The notes under the pieces are model-generated. The model was not told the origin of the DNA. It saw only the letters and a program-made list of their open reading frames with translations, and ran no database searches. This document shows, piece by piece, positions 1 through 6,360 of a stretch of DNA of 12,219 nt. The translations under genes and the position numbers were made by a program. Origin of the DNA: Fusobacteriaceae bacterium (GTDB lineage Bacteria > Fusobacteriota > Fusobacteriia > Fusobacteriales > Fusobacteriaceae). How positions within the stretch are numbered: the stretch's first letter is position 1; every line of letters starts with the position of its first letter. The stretch covers positions 1 through 12,219 of the forward strand of contig JAFGUR010000006.1 of NCBI GenBank assembly GCA_016938425.1. Reading direction: 5' to 3'.

Positions 1-30
1 CTTTTTCTCTGCATAAAATAATTAATTAAA

Positions 31-591
31 CTAATCAATATATATAACTTTATTTTCTTTTCTTTCTGGTCCTTTAGCAGGAATAGTTTTAGGATATCCT
101 AAAGAAATAGCATGACTTATTTTATATCCATCAGGTAAATTTAGTTTTTCTTTATATTTTTGTTGCATAGATTCATCGCTGAAACCTATAGAAACCATAC
201 CAATCCAACAAGTTCCTAAACCTAAAGTATGTGCTGTTAGCAACATATTTTGAGATGCTACAGAAATATCTTGCATAGGAACTAAACCACTTTCATCATA
301 CAAAACAAGGATAACTACTGGAGAATTATAGAAAATATTAAATTTCTCATTTTCTCCCCATTTTCTAAATTGTTCTATTTTATAATTTTTCATTACATTT
401 TTTGTATCTACATTAAGCTCTTCTATTATATCTTTGTTTTCAATTACAACAAAACTCCATGATTGATGATTATGCGCACTTGGAGCCCATAATCCTGCCT
501 CCATAATTTTCTCTATTTTTTCCTTTTCAACTTTAGTCTCTTCGTAGCTTCTAACTGACCTTCTACCTTTAATTATTTCTAATATATCCAT
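31..591 (-). CDS. Nitroreductase family protein (FMN-dependent)
   Basis: A complete 186-residue protein of the nitroreductase superfamily, cytosolic FMN enzymes that reduce nitro compounds, quinones or flavins with NAD(P)H. The N-terminal RRSVRSY (about residues 10-16) is the usual FMN-phosphate binding segment. WAPSAHNHQSW (about 36-46) is the standard active-site stretch, LGLGTCWIG (about 123-131) the second FMN-contacting loop, and the end has the family's LGYP...ERK...VIYID form. Length is normal for a short single-domain member. The ATG start is preceded by AAGGATGG about 10 bases upstream. It begins 17 bases after the stop of the monooxygenase gene, so it is almost certainly co-transcribed with it and probably controlled by the MarR-type repressor. 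The natural substrate cannot be read from sequence. No clear terminator is visible in the 30 bases left after its stop. Confidence 0.9.
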   Translation of the reverse strand: MDILEIIKGRRSVRSYEETKVEKEKIEKIMEAGLWAPSAHNHQSWSFVVIENKDIIEELNVDTKNVMKNYKIEQFRKWGENEKFNIFYNSPVVILVLYDESGLVPMQDISVASQNMLLTAHTLGLGTCWIGMVSIGFSDESMQQKYKEKLNLPDGYKISHAISLGYPKTIPAKGPERKENKVIYID

Positions 592-608
592 AGTATAACC
601 ATCCTTAA

Positions 609-896
609 TTATATTAATTTTTTGTAAACACTAATTTCCATAGGTTTTGAAGTGAATTCTCCTAATTTAGGAACTATTCTTGTGAAATGAGCAGAATTAC
701 TATGATTTTTAAGATCTTCTTGAGATTCCCATTCTTCTATAAAAGTAAGGACATCTTGTTGATTAGTATCTTCAAATAATTCATATTTTATGCAACCTTT
801 TTCTTTTCTAGTTTCCTCAATTAACTCTTTTACTGCCTCAACAAAAGCATTTTTACATTCAAGTTTAACATAATTTTTTGCTACAATTTTTAACAT
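609..896 (-). CDS. Antibiotic biosynthesis monooxygenase (ABM/YgiN-like) domain protein
   Basis: A 95-residue single-domain protein of the ABM ferredoxin-like fold (YgiN/heme-degrading/quinol-monooxygenase superfamily). Recognisable features are the opening KIVAKNYVK strand, the helix FVEAVKELIEETRKEKGC, the KYELFED strand, the FIEEWESQEDLKNHSNSAHF segment, and the short final strand. These proteins usually work as cytosolic dimers and act on quinols or other aromatic substrates without a metal, but many have no known substrate. The ATG has a strong AAGGAG 8 bases upstream. A MarR-type operator (922-935) lies just ahead of the gene and the nitroreductase follows 17 bases downstream. The pairing of a quinol-type monooxygenase with a nitroreductase suggests quinone or electrophile detoxification; this is inference from context. 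Confidence 0.85.
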   Translation of the reverse strand: MLKIVAKNYVKLECKNAFVEAVKELIEETRKEKGCIKYELFEDTNQQDVLTFIEEWESQEDLKNHSNSAHFTRIVPKLGEFTSKPMEISVYKKLI

Positions 897-921
897 TTGA
901 ACTCTCCTTAAATTTTATTTG

Positions 922-935
922 TTTGTACATACAAA
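922..935. promoter_or_regulatory. Putative MarR-family operator before the ABM-nitroreductase genes
   Basis: TTTGTACATACAAA is an inverted repeat with TTTGTA/TACAAA half-sites, in the 57-base gap between the marR stop and the monooxygenase start. It differs by one base from the core of the palindrome upstream of marR (1395-1408). It sits about 26 bases before the monooxygenase ATG, where a bound repressor would block a promoter or the passing polymerase. I see no convincing -35/-10 pair here, so it may act on read-through from marR or on a weak local promoter. Confidence 0.65.
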
Positions 936-953
936 ATATTAAACGAAGAAGAA

Positions 954-1376
954 CTATAGTTTTTCAGAAACTTCTAATAATAAAGTTAATAGTTCTCTAG
1001 CCTTTTCTTTTCCTAACTTTTCTTCATATATATTTGATACGTTTTCCCAAGATTCCTCTATTTTTTTTTGTAAGGCTTTACTTTTTTCTGTAGGATAAAC
1101 AAAAGAATTTTTCCCTTTTATTTTTCTTTCAGCTAATCCTTTTACAATTAGTTTATCAACAAATCTTGTTATTGTTGATGGAGCCATAAATAAATATTCA
1201 GAAAGCTCTGTTGCAGAAATTTCATTTTTTCTATTTATAATGGTAACTGCAAAGGCATAAGTAGGAGAAAGCCCTGTAATTTTATATTCTTCTTCAGCTA
1301 TTTTATTTAAAAGTCTATTAACTTTTAGTGAATTGAAATATAGACATTCTGATAATTTACATTCTTTTTTACTCAA
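954..1376 (-). CDS. MarR-family transcriptional regulator
   Basis: A 140-residue winged-helix regulator of the MarR family; normal family length. LSPTYAFAVTIINRKNEISATELSEYL leads into the recognition-helix region APSTITRFVDKLIVKGLAERK (about residues 65-85), followed by the wing KGKNSFVYPTEKSKAL and a C-terminal dimerisation helix. The start is TTG: AAAGGAG sits 8 bases upstream and no ATG is suitably placed. The only two cysteines, C6 and C11, lie in the N-terminal arm, a location where thiol-sensing MarR proteins such as OhrR carry their sensor cysteine. A perfect palindrome overlaps its own promoter, and a near copy precedes the two downstream genes, so autorepression and control of the neighbours are likely. 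The coding strand carries a run of nine A residues (1061-1069). Confidence 0.9.
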   Translation of the reverse strand: MSKKECKLSECLYFNSLKVNRLLNKIAEEEYKITGLSPTYAFAVTIINRKNEISATELSEYLFMAPSTITRFVDKLIVKGLAERKIKGKNSFVYPTEKSKALQKKIEESWENVSNIYEEKLGKEKARELLTLLLEVSEKL

Positions 1377-1391
1377 AATCGTTCTCCTTTA

Positions 1392-1411
1392 ATATTTGTA
1401 TATACAAATAT
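1392..1411. promoter_or_regulatory. 20-bp perfect palindrome, putative MarR autoregulatory operator
   Basis: ATATTTGTATATACAAATAT is an uninterrupted 20-bp palindrome located 16 bases before the marR TTG start. Its core, TTTGTATATACAAA (1395-1408), matches the site at 922-935 in 13 of 14 positions. It overlaps the predicted -10 and the expected transcription start of marR, the classic position for an autorepressing MarR-family protein. Binding itself is inferred. Confidence 0.75.
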
Positions 1412-1438
1412 ATACCATTTTTGATTATTATATGTCAA
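1409..1438 (-). promoter_or_regulatory. Predicted promoter of marR
   Basis: On the minus strand a consensus -35 TTGACA (1433-1438) is followed after 18 bases by TATATA (1409-1414), preceded by TG. Start of transcription would fall near 1402, inside the palindromic operator. The perfect -35 makes this the best sigma70-type promoter in the redox module. Confidence 0.65.
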
Positions 1439-1487
1439 GGGTAAAGAGAAATATTTAAATAGATATTTGTGACTATAAAAATTTGAC

Positions 1488-1516
1488 TTGCAATTTCTTA
1501 AAAAGAATGCTTAAAT
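1488..1516 (+). promoter_or_regulatory. Candidate promoter of the plus-strand nitroreductase
   Basis: TTGCAA (1488-1493) and TTAAAT (1511-1516) are 17 bases apart, and the second box is preceded by TGC, an extended -10 signature. The matches are moderate. A 12-bp palindrome ATCTAATTAGAT (1523-1534) begins at the expected start of transcription and could be an operator or chance. An overlapping TTGACT at 1483 has no good -10 at normal spacing. Confidence 0.4.
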
Positions 1517-1568
1517 AAATACATCTAATTAGATATATTCTGAAGTTTATATTTTAAGGAGGATTTAT

Positions 1569-2189
1569 ATGAGTAATTTTTTAGAAGTTGTTAAGGAAAG
1601 ACGTTCTGCTAATAAATTTATCGAAGGAATAAAAATTCCAAAAGAAGATTTTATTGAAATTTTCACAGATTTAACTTTAGCTCCATCAGCATTTAATTTG
1701 CAACATGCTCATTATTATGTTGCTGAGGATAAAAATAAAATTAATGAGATTTATGAAGCATCATACAATCAATATAAAATAAAGACATCATCTGCAACTA
1801 TTATCGTAACAGGAGATAAAAATGCATATTTAGATGCAAGTAAAATATACGAAGGATCAAAGTTTTTAGGGATTATCGATAATTCAGAGTATGAGTTTAT
1901 GATTAACATGATTCATGATTTGTATGAAAGATGGGGAGAGGAATTTAAACATGATGAAGCAATAAGAAATGCTTCTCTTTCAGCAATGCAATTTATGCTT
2001 CTTGCTAAAAATAAAGGTTGGGATACTTGTCCAATGATTTATTTTGAGAAAGATAAAATAAAAAATATTCTTAATATACCAGAAAATGAAGTTCCAGTAC
2101 TAATGATAACAATGGGGAAAGCAGATAAAGAAAGTTTTAGAGTAAGAGGATATAGAAAAGCTGTATCTGAATTTGTTAACTTTATATAG
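1569..2189 (+). CDS. Nitroreductase family protein, MhqN/YodC-like
   Basis: A complete 206-residue nitroreductase-superfamily flavoenzyme, about 20 residues longer than the minus-strand nitroreductase and only distantly like it. FMN-binding RRSANKF (residues 11-17), the LAPSAFNLQHAHYYV active-site stretch, the central helix SLSAMQFMLLAKNKGWDTCPM and the final PVLMITMGKA...RGYRK are all present. The overall pattern (APSxxNLQHxxxxV, length 206) resembles the putative NAD(P)H nitroreductases MhqN and YodC of Bacillus, which are induced by quinones and catechols and controlled by MarR-type regulators. AAGGAGG lies 6 bases before the ATG. It is transcribed away from marR and ends in its own terminator, so it is monocistronic. 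Regulation by the adjacent MarR protein is possible but there is no exact operator copy upstream. Confidence 0.88.
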   Translation: MSNFLEVVKERRSANKFIEGIKIPKEDFIEIFTDLTLAPSAFNLQHAHYYVAEDKNKINEIYEASYNQYKIKTSSATIIVTGDKNAYLDASKIYEGSKFLGIIDNSEYEFMINMIHDLYERWGEEFKHDEAIRNASLSAMQFMLLAKNKGWDTCPMIYFEKDKIKNILNIPENEVPVLMITMGKADKESFRVRGYRKAVSEFVNFI

Positions 2190-2229
2190 TATTAAAAAAG
2201 CAAATGACATCATTTGCTTTTTTAATACT
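2188..2229 (+). terminator. Intrinsic terminator after the plus-strand nitroreductase
   Basis: A perfect inverted repeat with 20-base arms: the left arm starts with AGTATTAAAAAAGC and includes the last two bases of the TAG stop; the right arm ends in GCTTTTTTAATACT. The apex is AAATGACATCATTT, leaving a loop of about four bases. The A-run before and T-run after the GC-containing core make it able to work on either strand. Confidence 0.85.
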
Positions 2230-2285
2230 TACAGAAAACTATGAATCAATTTTTTCTTTTTTCCAGATTCAATTATCCTTCATCA

Positions 2286-2314
2286 TTGTACGAATAAATA
2301 TATTATGCTATAAT
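2286..2314 (+). promoter_or_regulatory. Predicted promoter of the polysaccharide operon
   Basis: A consensus -10 TATAAT (2309-2314) is preceded by TGC, giving an extended -10 element. The -35 region at 17-base spacing is weak (TTGTAC, 2286-2291). Transcription would start near 2321, leaving a leader of about 26 bases with GAAAGG as ribosome binding site. It lies between the upstream terminator and the first gene of the operon, and no other good promoter is seen within the gene cluster. Confidence 0.7.
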
Positions 2315-2346
2315 AACAAAGGAATTTTTAGTTTGAAAGGAAAGAA

Positions 2347-3570
2347 ATGAACTCATATTTAGTAATTATTTTAACGTTAGTGGTAAGTGCTTTAAATTTT
2401 TTATATTCAATGTTAAATACTCGTTTTTTGGGAGTTTCAGATATAGGGATTTATAGTCTTTTGATTCAAAGTATAAATACAATTATTCTTATCAGTGATT
2501 TTGGTTTATCAACAGCTTTTTTGAAATTTTATACACTAGCTTTTAAAAAAGATATTAAGGAAAGTAGAAGAGTTTTAGCTAATAGTATATATGTTAAAAG
2601 CTTAATTTCTAGTGGATTAATGATAGTTTTTTTAGTAATATTTCCTTTTATAAAAAATCATTTTGAAACAGGAACTAAGGAAATAATATTAACACTTTTA
2701 ACATTACTTACCATTGGAAATTCTGAGTTAATAATGTCAAAATATCGTTCAGAACAAAATTTCAAAAAGTTTTTTATGTATAAATTTTTATTTTCATTGC
2801 TAAGGATTTTACCAATGATAGCATTATATTATTTGGGTAAATATAATCTTTCTTCTGCTATAGGAATATTTTCATATTCGTCAATTACAATTATTTTTAT
2901 ACTTCTTTTAAGTGAAAAAGATTCTATTAAAAATGTTTCATTTGATAAAAGTTTTATTACAGAATTACTTCATTTTAGTAAATGGATTTTTATTTCAAAT
3001 TTAGCTTTGGCTTTTTTAACAAATGGGACTTTTGAATTATATTTGTTAAAAAACTATGCAGATAAAAAAGAATTAGGATTATTTTCTTCTCTTTTGATAT
3101 TTTTTACAATCTTAAGTGTTCTTAATACATCATTAACAACTTTATTTTTTCCAAAATTTGCAGGGATTGAGGATAAGAAAATTTTAAATATTGAAGTAAA
3201 AAAGGCCTTTAAAATGGGTGTAATTATTTCAATACCGTTAATTTTTTTAATACCATTAATGGAAATATTTATAAAAATTTCTATTGGTGAAGGATTTGTA
3301 GAGGCTGTTAATCCAGCAAGACTTTTAGTGTTAGGATTTTTTATTGAACTTTCATCACAAGTATATAGATTAGTACTTTATATAAACGAAAATAAGAAAA
3401 TTGCATTTATCAATTTATTTCAATTTATTGGGAGTATTGTTTTAGGATTTATTTTAATAGCATTCTTTGGTTTAGGTATATGGGGAGCAGTAATATCTAT
3501 AATTGTTGTTAGAGTAATTGGGGCTTATTTTATGGTATTTTATGCAAAAAAATCTATAAGGGGAAATTAG
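2347..3570 (+). CDS. Wzx-type oligosaccharide flippase (MATE/MVF superfamily)
   Basis: A 407-residue integral inner-membrane protein of the polysaccharide biosynthesis/export family, which flips lipid-linked repeat units across the cytoplasmic membrane. I count about 12 hydrophobic segments (near residues 5-22, 33-50, 85-103, 112-128, 145-163, 168-187, 212-232, 243-265, 289-308, 325-342, 355-374, 377-398). The N-terminal FLGVSDIGIYSLLIQ and ISDFGLSTAFLKFY are family-typical. The N-terminus is short, beginning only a few residues before the first membrane segment, but an in-frame TAG at 2329-2331 rules out an upstream start. It is first in a six-gene run and the next gene starts one base after its stop. 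Transported substrate unknown; flippase function rests on family and context. Confidence 0.88.
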   Translation: MNSYLVIILTLVVSALNFLYSMLNTRFLGVSDIGIYSLLIQSINTIILISDFGLSTAFLKFYTLAFKKDIKESRRVLANSIYVKSLISSGLMIVFLVIFPFIKNHFETGTKEIILTLLTLLTIGNSELIMSKYRSEQNFKKFFMYKFLFSLLRILPMIALYYLGKYNLSSAIGIFSYSSITIIFILLLSEKDSIKNVSFDKSFITELLHFSKWIFISNLALAFLTNGTFELYLLKNYADKKELGLFSSLLIFFTILSVLNTSLTTLFFPKFAGIEDKKILNIEVKKAFKMGVIISIPLIFLIPLMEIFIKISIGEGFVEAVNPARLLVLGFFIELSSQVYRLVLYINENKKIAFINLFQFIGSIVLGFILIAFFGLGIWGAVISIIVVRVIGAYFMVFYAKKSIRGN

Positions 3571-3571
3571 T

Positions 3572-4093
3572 ATGTTAAGAAAACTAAAATTATTTATACA
3601 AAAAAATAAAATGAAAAGTATAGGAAAGAATGTTATACTTGATAAATCCCTAGTTATCTCCAATAGTAATAATATTTCTATTGGAGATAATTGTTACATA
3701 GGCCCTTTTGGAGCTTTATATGGCTTAGGAGGAATAACAATTGAAAATAGTGTAATAATAGGACCAAGGGTAATTGTTTATTCTTCAAATCATAATTATA
3801 AAATGGCTAAAAGTATACCATATGATAAAGAAGCCATAAAAAAACCTGTTTACATAGAGACTGGGGTTTGGATTGGAGACTCTGTAAAAATTGTTCCGGG
3901 AGTAAGAATAGGTAGAGGCTCAATAATTGGGTTAGGATCAGTTGTTACAAAAGATGTAGAACCATTTTCTATTGTGGGAGGAAATCCTGCTAAGTTAATT
4001 AAAAAAAGAGAAGAAAAAGATATTGAAAATTTTATAAATAATTTACATGATGGAAAAGAATATTTAAAACTTAAATTAGAGGGAAAATTATGA
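3572..4093 (+). CDS. Hexapeptide-repeat acyltransferase (left-handed beta-helix O-acetyltransferase)
   Basis: A 173-residue left-handed beta-helix enzyme of the NodL/Maa/WcaF-like acetyltransferase group. Hexapeptide turns are visible from about residue 33 (ISIGDNCYIGPFG, ITIENSVIIGPRVIVY) and again at 105-130 (VWIGDSVKIVPGVRIGRGSIIGLGSVV). H74 in SSNHNYK sits where the catalytic histidine of this group is found, and the ending KDVEPFSIVGGNPAKLIKKR is the standard family finish. These trimeric enzymes transfer an acetyl group from acetyl-CoA to a sugar hydroxyl or amine. Its place between flippase and pyruvyltransferase suggests O-acetylation of the polysaccharide repeat unit. AAGGGGA (3558-3564), inside the end of the flippase gene, serves as ribosome binding site. 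The stop overlaps the next start (ATGA). Confidence 0.88.
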   Translation: MLRKLKLFIQKNKMKSIGKNVILDKSLVISNSNNISIGDNCYIGPFGALYGLGGITIENSVIIGPRVIVYSSNHNYKMAKSIPYDKEAIKKPVYIETGVWIGDSVKIVPGVRIGRGSIIGLGSVVTKDVEPFSIVGGNPAKLIKKREEKDIENFINNLHDGKEYLKLKLEGKL

Positions 4094-5238
4094 AGAAAAA
4101 TGTTTTAGTTATTGGATGGTATGGTGAAGGGAATATAGGAGATGAGGCAATTCTTCAAAGTATAAAAAATAACCTTACTGAAAAATTTGATGTAAATGTA
4201 AAAGCACTTTCAACAAGGACAGAGTATACAACTAGAATGCAGGGGGTAGAAGCAATTCCTCATATGCCTTTATCAATGAAAAGCTTTGTTTTGAATTTTT
4301 TTAATATAAAGAAATCTAGGCCAGCAATAAATGCAATCAGAAATTCTGATATAATTTTATTAGGTGGTGGTGGATTTTTATCAGATTGGTCATATTTTAA
4401 TCCGTTTAATTGGCTTAAATATATAGTAATCGCTAAGTATTTTAATAAGAAAACAATGTTATATGCAATAGGAGCAGGACCTTTTCGAACAAAATTTGGG
4501 AAATTTTGCGTAAGATATGTTGTAAATAAATTTATAGATAAGATAACTGTAAGAGATGAAGAATCCAGAGATTGGCTAAAAAAGGCTGGAGTCACAAAAG
4601 AAATTGTTGTTTCTGGAGATCCTGTAATAAGTCTTAATTATAGCAGTTCAGAATTAAATATAGAAAAGGATAAACAGCTTATAACTTTTGTGTTAAATCC
4701 CTATTTAAAAGAAAAAAATCCAGAGAAATACAATAATTTAAAGGAGTCATTAATTGATTATTTTAAATTGTTTACACCTAATGAACATGAATTAGTATTT
4801 TTACCTTTTGAAAATTCAAAGGATTATGAATTCAATAAAGAGCTTATAATAGAAAGTGGTATAGAGGCTAAATTAATTAATTTAGAGTTAGACCCAAATA
4901 CAGCAATGAATATTTTAGCTAAATCAGATTTAGTTGTAAGTTTAAGACTTCATGGGAATATAATGTCTGCTTCTTGTGGAACGCCTTTTCTTCCAATTGT
5001 TTATCATCATAAAACAGCAGAATTTATAAAAAAATTAGGTTGGGAGTACCAAATTGATTTTGGTGAGGGTAAAAACTGGATTGATGCTGATTTAAATCCT
5101 CAAGAATTATTTGAAAAGACAATAGAAATCTTGAATAATAGAATACATTTAGCAGAAAAATTAGATAAACTAAAAAATGATTATTGCAAATTTAATGATA
5201 TTAATCTAAAAGAGTTTGAAAAGTTAATTAATAATTAA
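4090..5238 (+). CDS. Polysaccharide pyruvyltransferase family protein (CsaB-like)
   Basis: A 382-residue member of the polysaccharide pyruvyltransferase family (PF04230 type), which adds a pyruvate ketal to a sugar using phosphoenolpyruvate. Visible signatures: WYGEGNIGDEAIL (10-22), LLGGGGFLSD (90-99), YAIGAGP (125-131), VRDEESRDWLKKAGV (154-168), SGDP (175-178), and VSLRLHGNIMSASCGTPFLPI (283-303) with H288, then YHHKTAEFI. The set and order match CsaB of Gram-positive bacteria, where it pyruvylates the cell-wall polymer that holds S-layer proteins. Here the surrounding export and glycosyltransferase genes indicate a capsule, O-antigen or similar surface glycan as acceptor. It overlaps the acetyltransferase stop by four bases, so the two are translationally coupled. 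Acceptor sugar cannot be deduced. Confidence 0.88.
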   Translation: MKKNVLVIGWYGEGNIGDEAILQSIKNNLTEKFDVNVKALSTRTEYTTRMQGVEAIPHMPLSMKSFVLNFFNIKKSRPAINAIRNSDIILLGGGGFLSDWSYFNPFNWLKYIVIAKYFNKKTMLYAIGAGPFRTKFGKFCVRYVVNKFIDKITVRDEESRDWLKKAGVTKEIVVSGDPVISLNYSSSELNIEKDKQLITFVLNPYLKEKNPEKYNNLKESLIDYFKLFTPNEHELVFLPFENSKDYEFNKELIIESGIEAKLINLELDPNTAMNILAKSDLVVSLRLHGNIMSASCGTPFLPIVYHHKTAEFIKKLGWEYQIDFGEGKNWIDADLNPQELFEKTIEILNNRIHLAEKLDKLKNDYCKFNDINLKEFEKLINN

Positions 5239-5247
5239 GGAGTTTAT

Positions 5248-6360
5248 ATGAAAGTAACTCATGTTATTACGCCAATTAATTATGGTGGTGGCGAAAATTT
5301 GATAATAAATTTAATTGAAAAAATGGATAAATCAATTGATAATTCAGTTTTGAATTTGTCTTATTCAGAGGAATTTGAGAAGCATCTGAGTATAAATAAT
5401 ACATTACATAAAAGAATATCAGATAAGAATTTAGGAGCATCTCCATCAAAACGGAAATATTTATTGTTTTTAGTATCAATATTATTTCAGATTTTCTTTG
5501 TGAAAGATAAAATAGATGGAGAAATAGTCCATGCTCATGGATTTCCAGCAAATATATTTATTTCATTTATGAAAAAATTAGGATTATTGAAAAATAAGAA
5601 AATAATTTTTACATCTCATTCCGAAAAAAAGTCAGAAAAAGCATTTGTCAGAAAATTTTACTTATTTTTTTTAAGAGAATTTGACTCAATAACTTGTGTT
5701 GGAGAAAAATCTTTTGAATCAATGAATAAAATTTTTCCAGAATTGAAAGATAAAATAATTAAAATTAATAATGGAATCAAAACAGAAAATTTTTATTACA
5801 AAGAAAAAGATTATGTGCTAAAAGAAAATTTAGGATTTTCTAAAAAAGATATTGTTGCTATATATGTTTCAAGACTTTCTCCAGTAAAAAATCATAAATT
5901 TCTAATAAAACTTATAAAAAAAATTAATATTGAAAATTTTAAACTTTTAATTATTGGAGAAGGAGAAGAGAAAAATAATCTTATTAATTTGACAAAAGAG
6001 CTTAATTTACAAGATAAGATAAGGTTTGAAGGTTTTGTAAAAAATGAAAAATTATCAGATTATTATGGTGTTTCAGATATAGTGTTATTTCCTTCTTCTA
6101 GTGAAGGATTTGGAATCTCTTTGGTAGAAGCTATTGGGTGTAGAAAACCTTTAGTTTTATTTGATAATATCTATTTTAAAGAGTTGAAGAATAGTGTTTT
6201 TATATCAAAAGATGAAGATGAATTTTATAAAAATACGTTGGATTTGATTAATTCTGAAGAGTTAAGACTTCAATATGGACTAAGAGGAGAAATTATTAAA
6301 AATACTCTTTCCATTGAAGCCTGTGCAAAAAATTATGAAAATTTATATAGGAGTTTATAA
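5248..6360 (+). CDS. Glycosyltransferase family 4 protein (first of two)
   Basis: A 370-residue retaining GT-B glycosyltransferase of the GT4 type, cytosolic or peripheral on the inner membrane. The N-terminal domain has NYGGGENLI (11-19) and VHAHGFP (94-100); the C-terminal nucleotide-sugar domain has YVSRLSPVKNH (206-216), IIGEGEE (235-241), EGFVKNEKLSDYY (261-273) and FPSSSEGFGISLVEA (281-295). The E-x7-E pair expected of GT4 enzymes is E286 and E294. Length is normal. AAGGAG five to six bases before the ATG overlaps the TAA of the pyruvyltransferase gene, and the next gene begins immediately after its stop. It presumably adds one sugar to the lipid-linked repeat unit; donor, acceptor and linkage are unknown. 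Confidence 0.9.
   Translation: MKVTHVITPINYGGGENLIINLIEKMDKSIDNSVLNLSYSEEFEKHLSINNTLHKRISDKNLGASPSKRKYLLFLVSILFQIFFVKDKIDGEIVHAHGFPANIFISFMKKLGLLKNKKIIFTSHSEKKSEKAFVRKFYLFFLREFDSITCVGEKSFESMNKIFPELKDKIIKINNGIKTENFYYKEKDYVLKENLGFSKKDIVAIYVSRLSPVKNHKFLIKLIKKINIENFKLLIIGEGEEKNNLINLTKELNLQDKIRFEGFVKNEKLSDYYGVSDIVLFPSSSEGFGISLVEAIGCRKPLVLFDNIYFKELKNSVFISKDEDEFYKNTLDLINSEELRLQYGLRGEIIKNTLSIEACAKNYENLYRSL

Noticed and set aside
12..14. Minus-strand ATG near the left edge as the start of another gene
   Set aside because: Only a few codons are visible and there is no ribosome binding site before it.
2230..2285. Riboswitch or structured leader before the flippase gene
   Set aside because: The predicted leader after the promoter is only about 26 bases, too short for a riboswitch, and the sequence before the promoter shows no conserved structured motif.
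3472..3663. Minus-strand open frame of 63 codons
   Set aside because: It lies antisense across the flippase and acetyltransferase genes, has no ribosome binding site and encodes low-complexity sequence that mirrors AT-rich coding DNA.
4260..4595. Minus-strand open frame of 111 codons
   Set aside because: It is wholly inside the pyruvyltransferase gene, whose conserved motifs fix the true frame; the antisense product has no recognisable features.
5276..5551. Minus-strand open frame of 91 codons
   Set aside because: It is antisense to the N-terminal domain of the first GT4 gene and has no supporting start signal.
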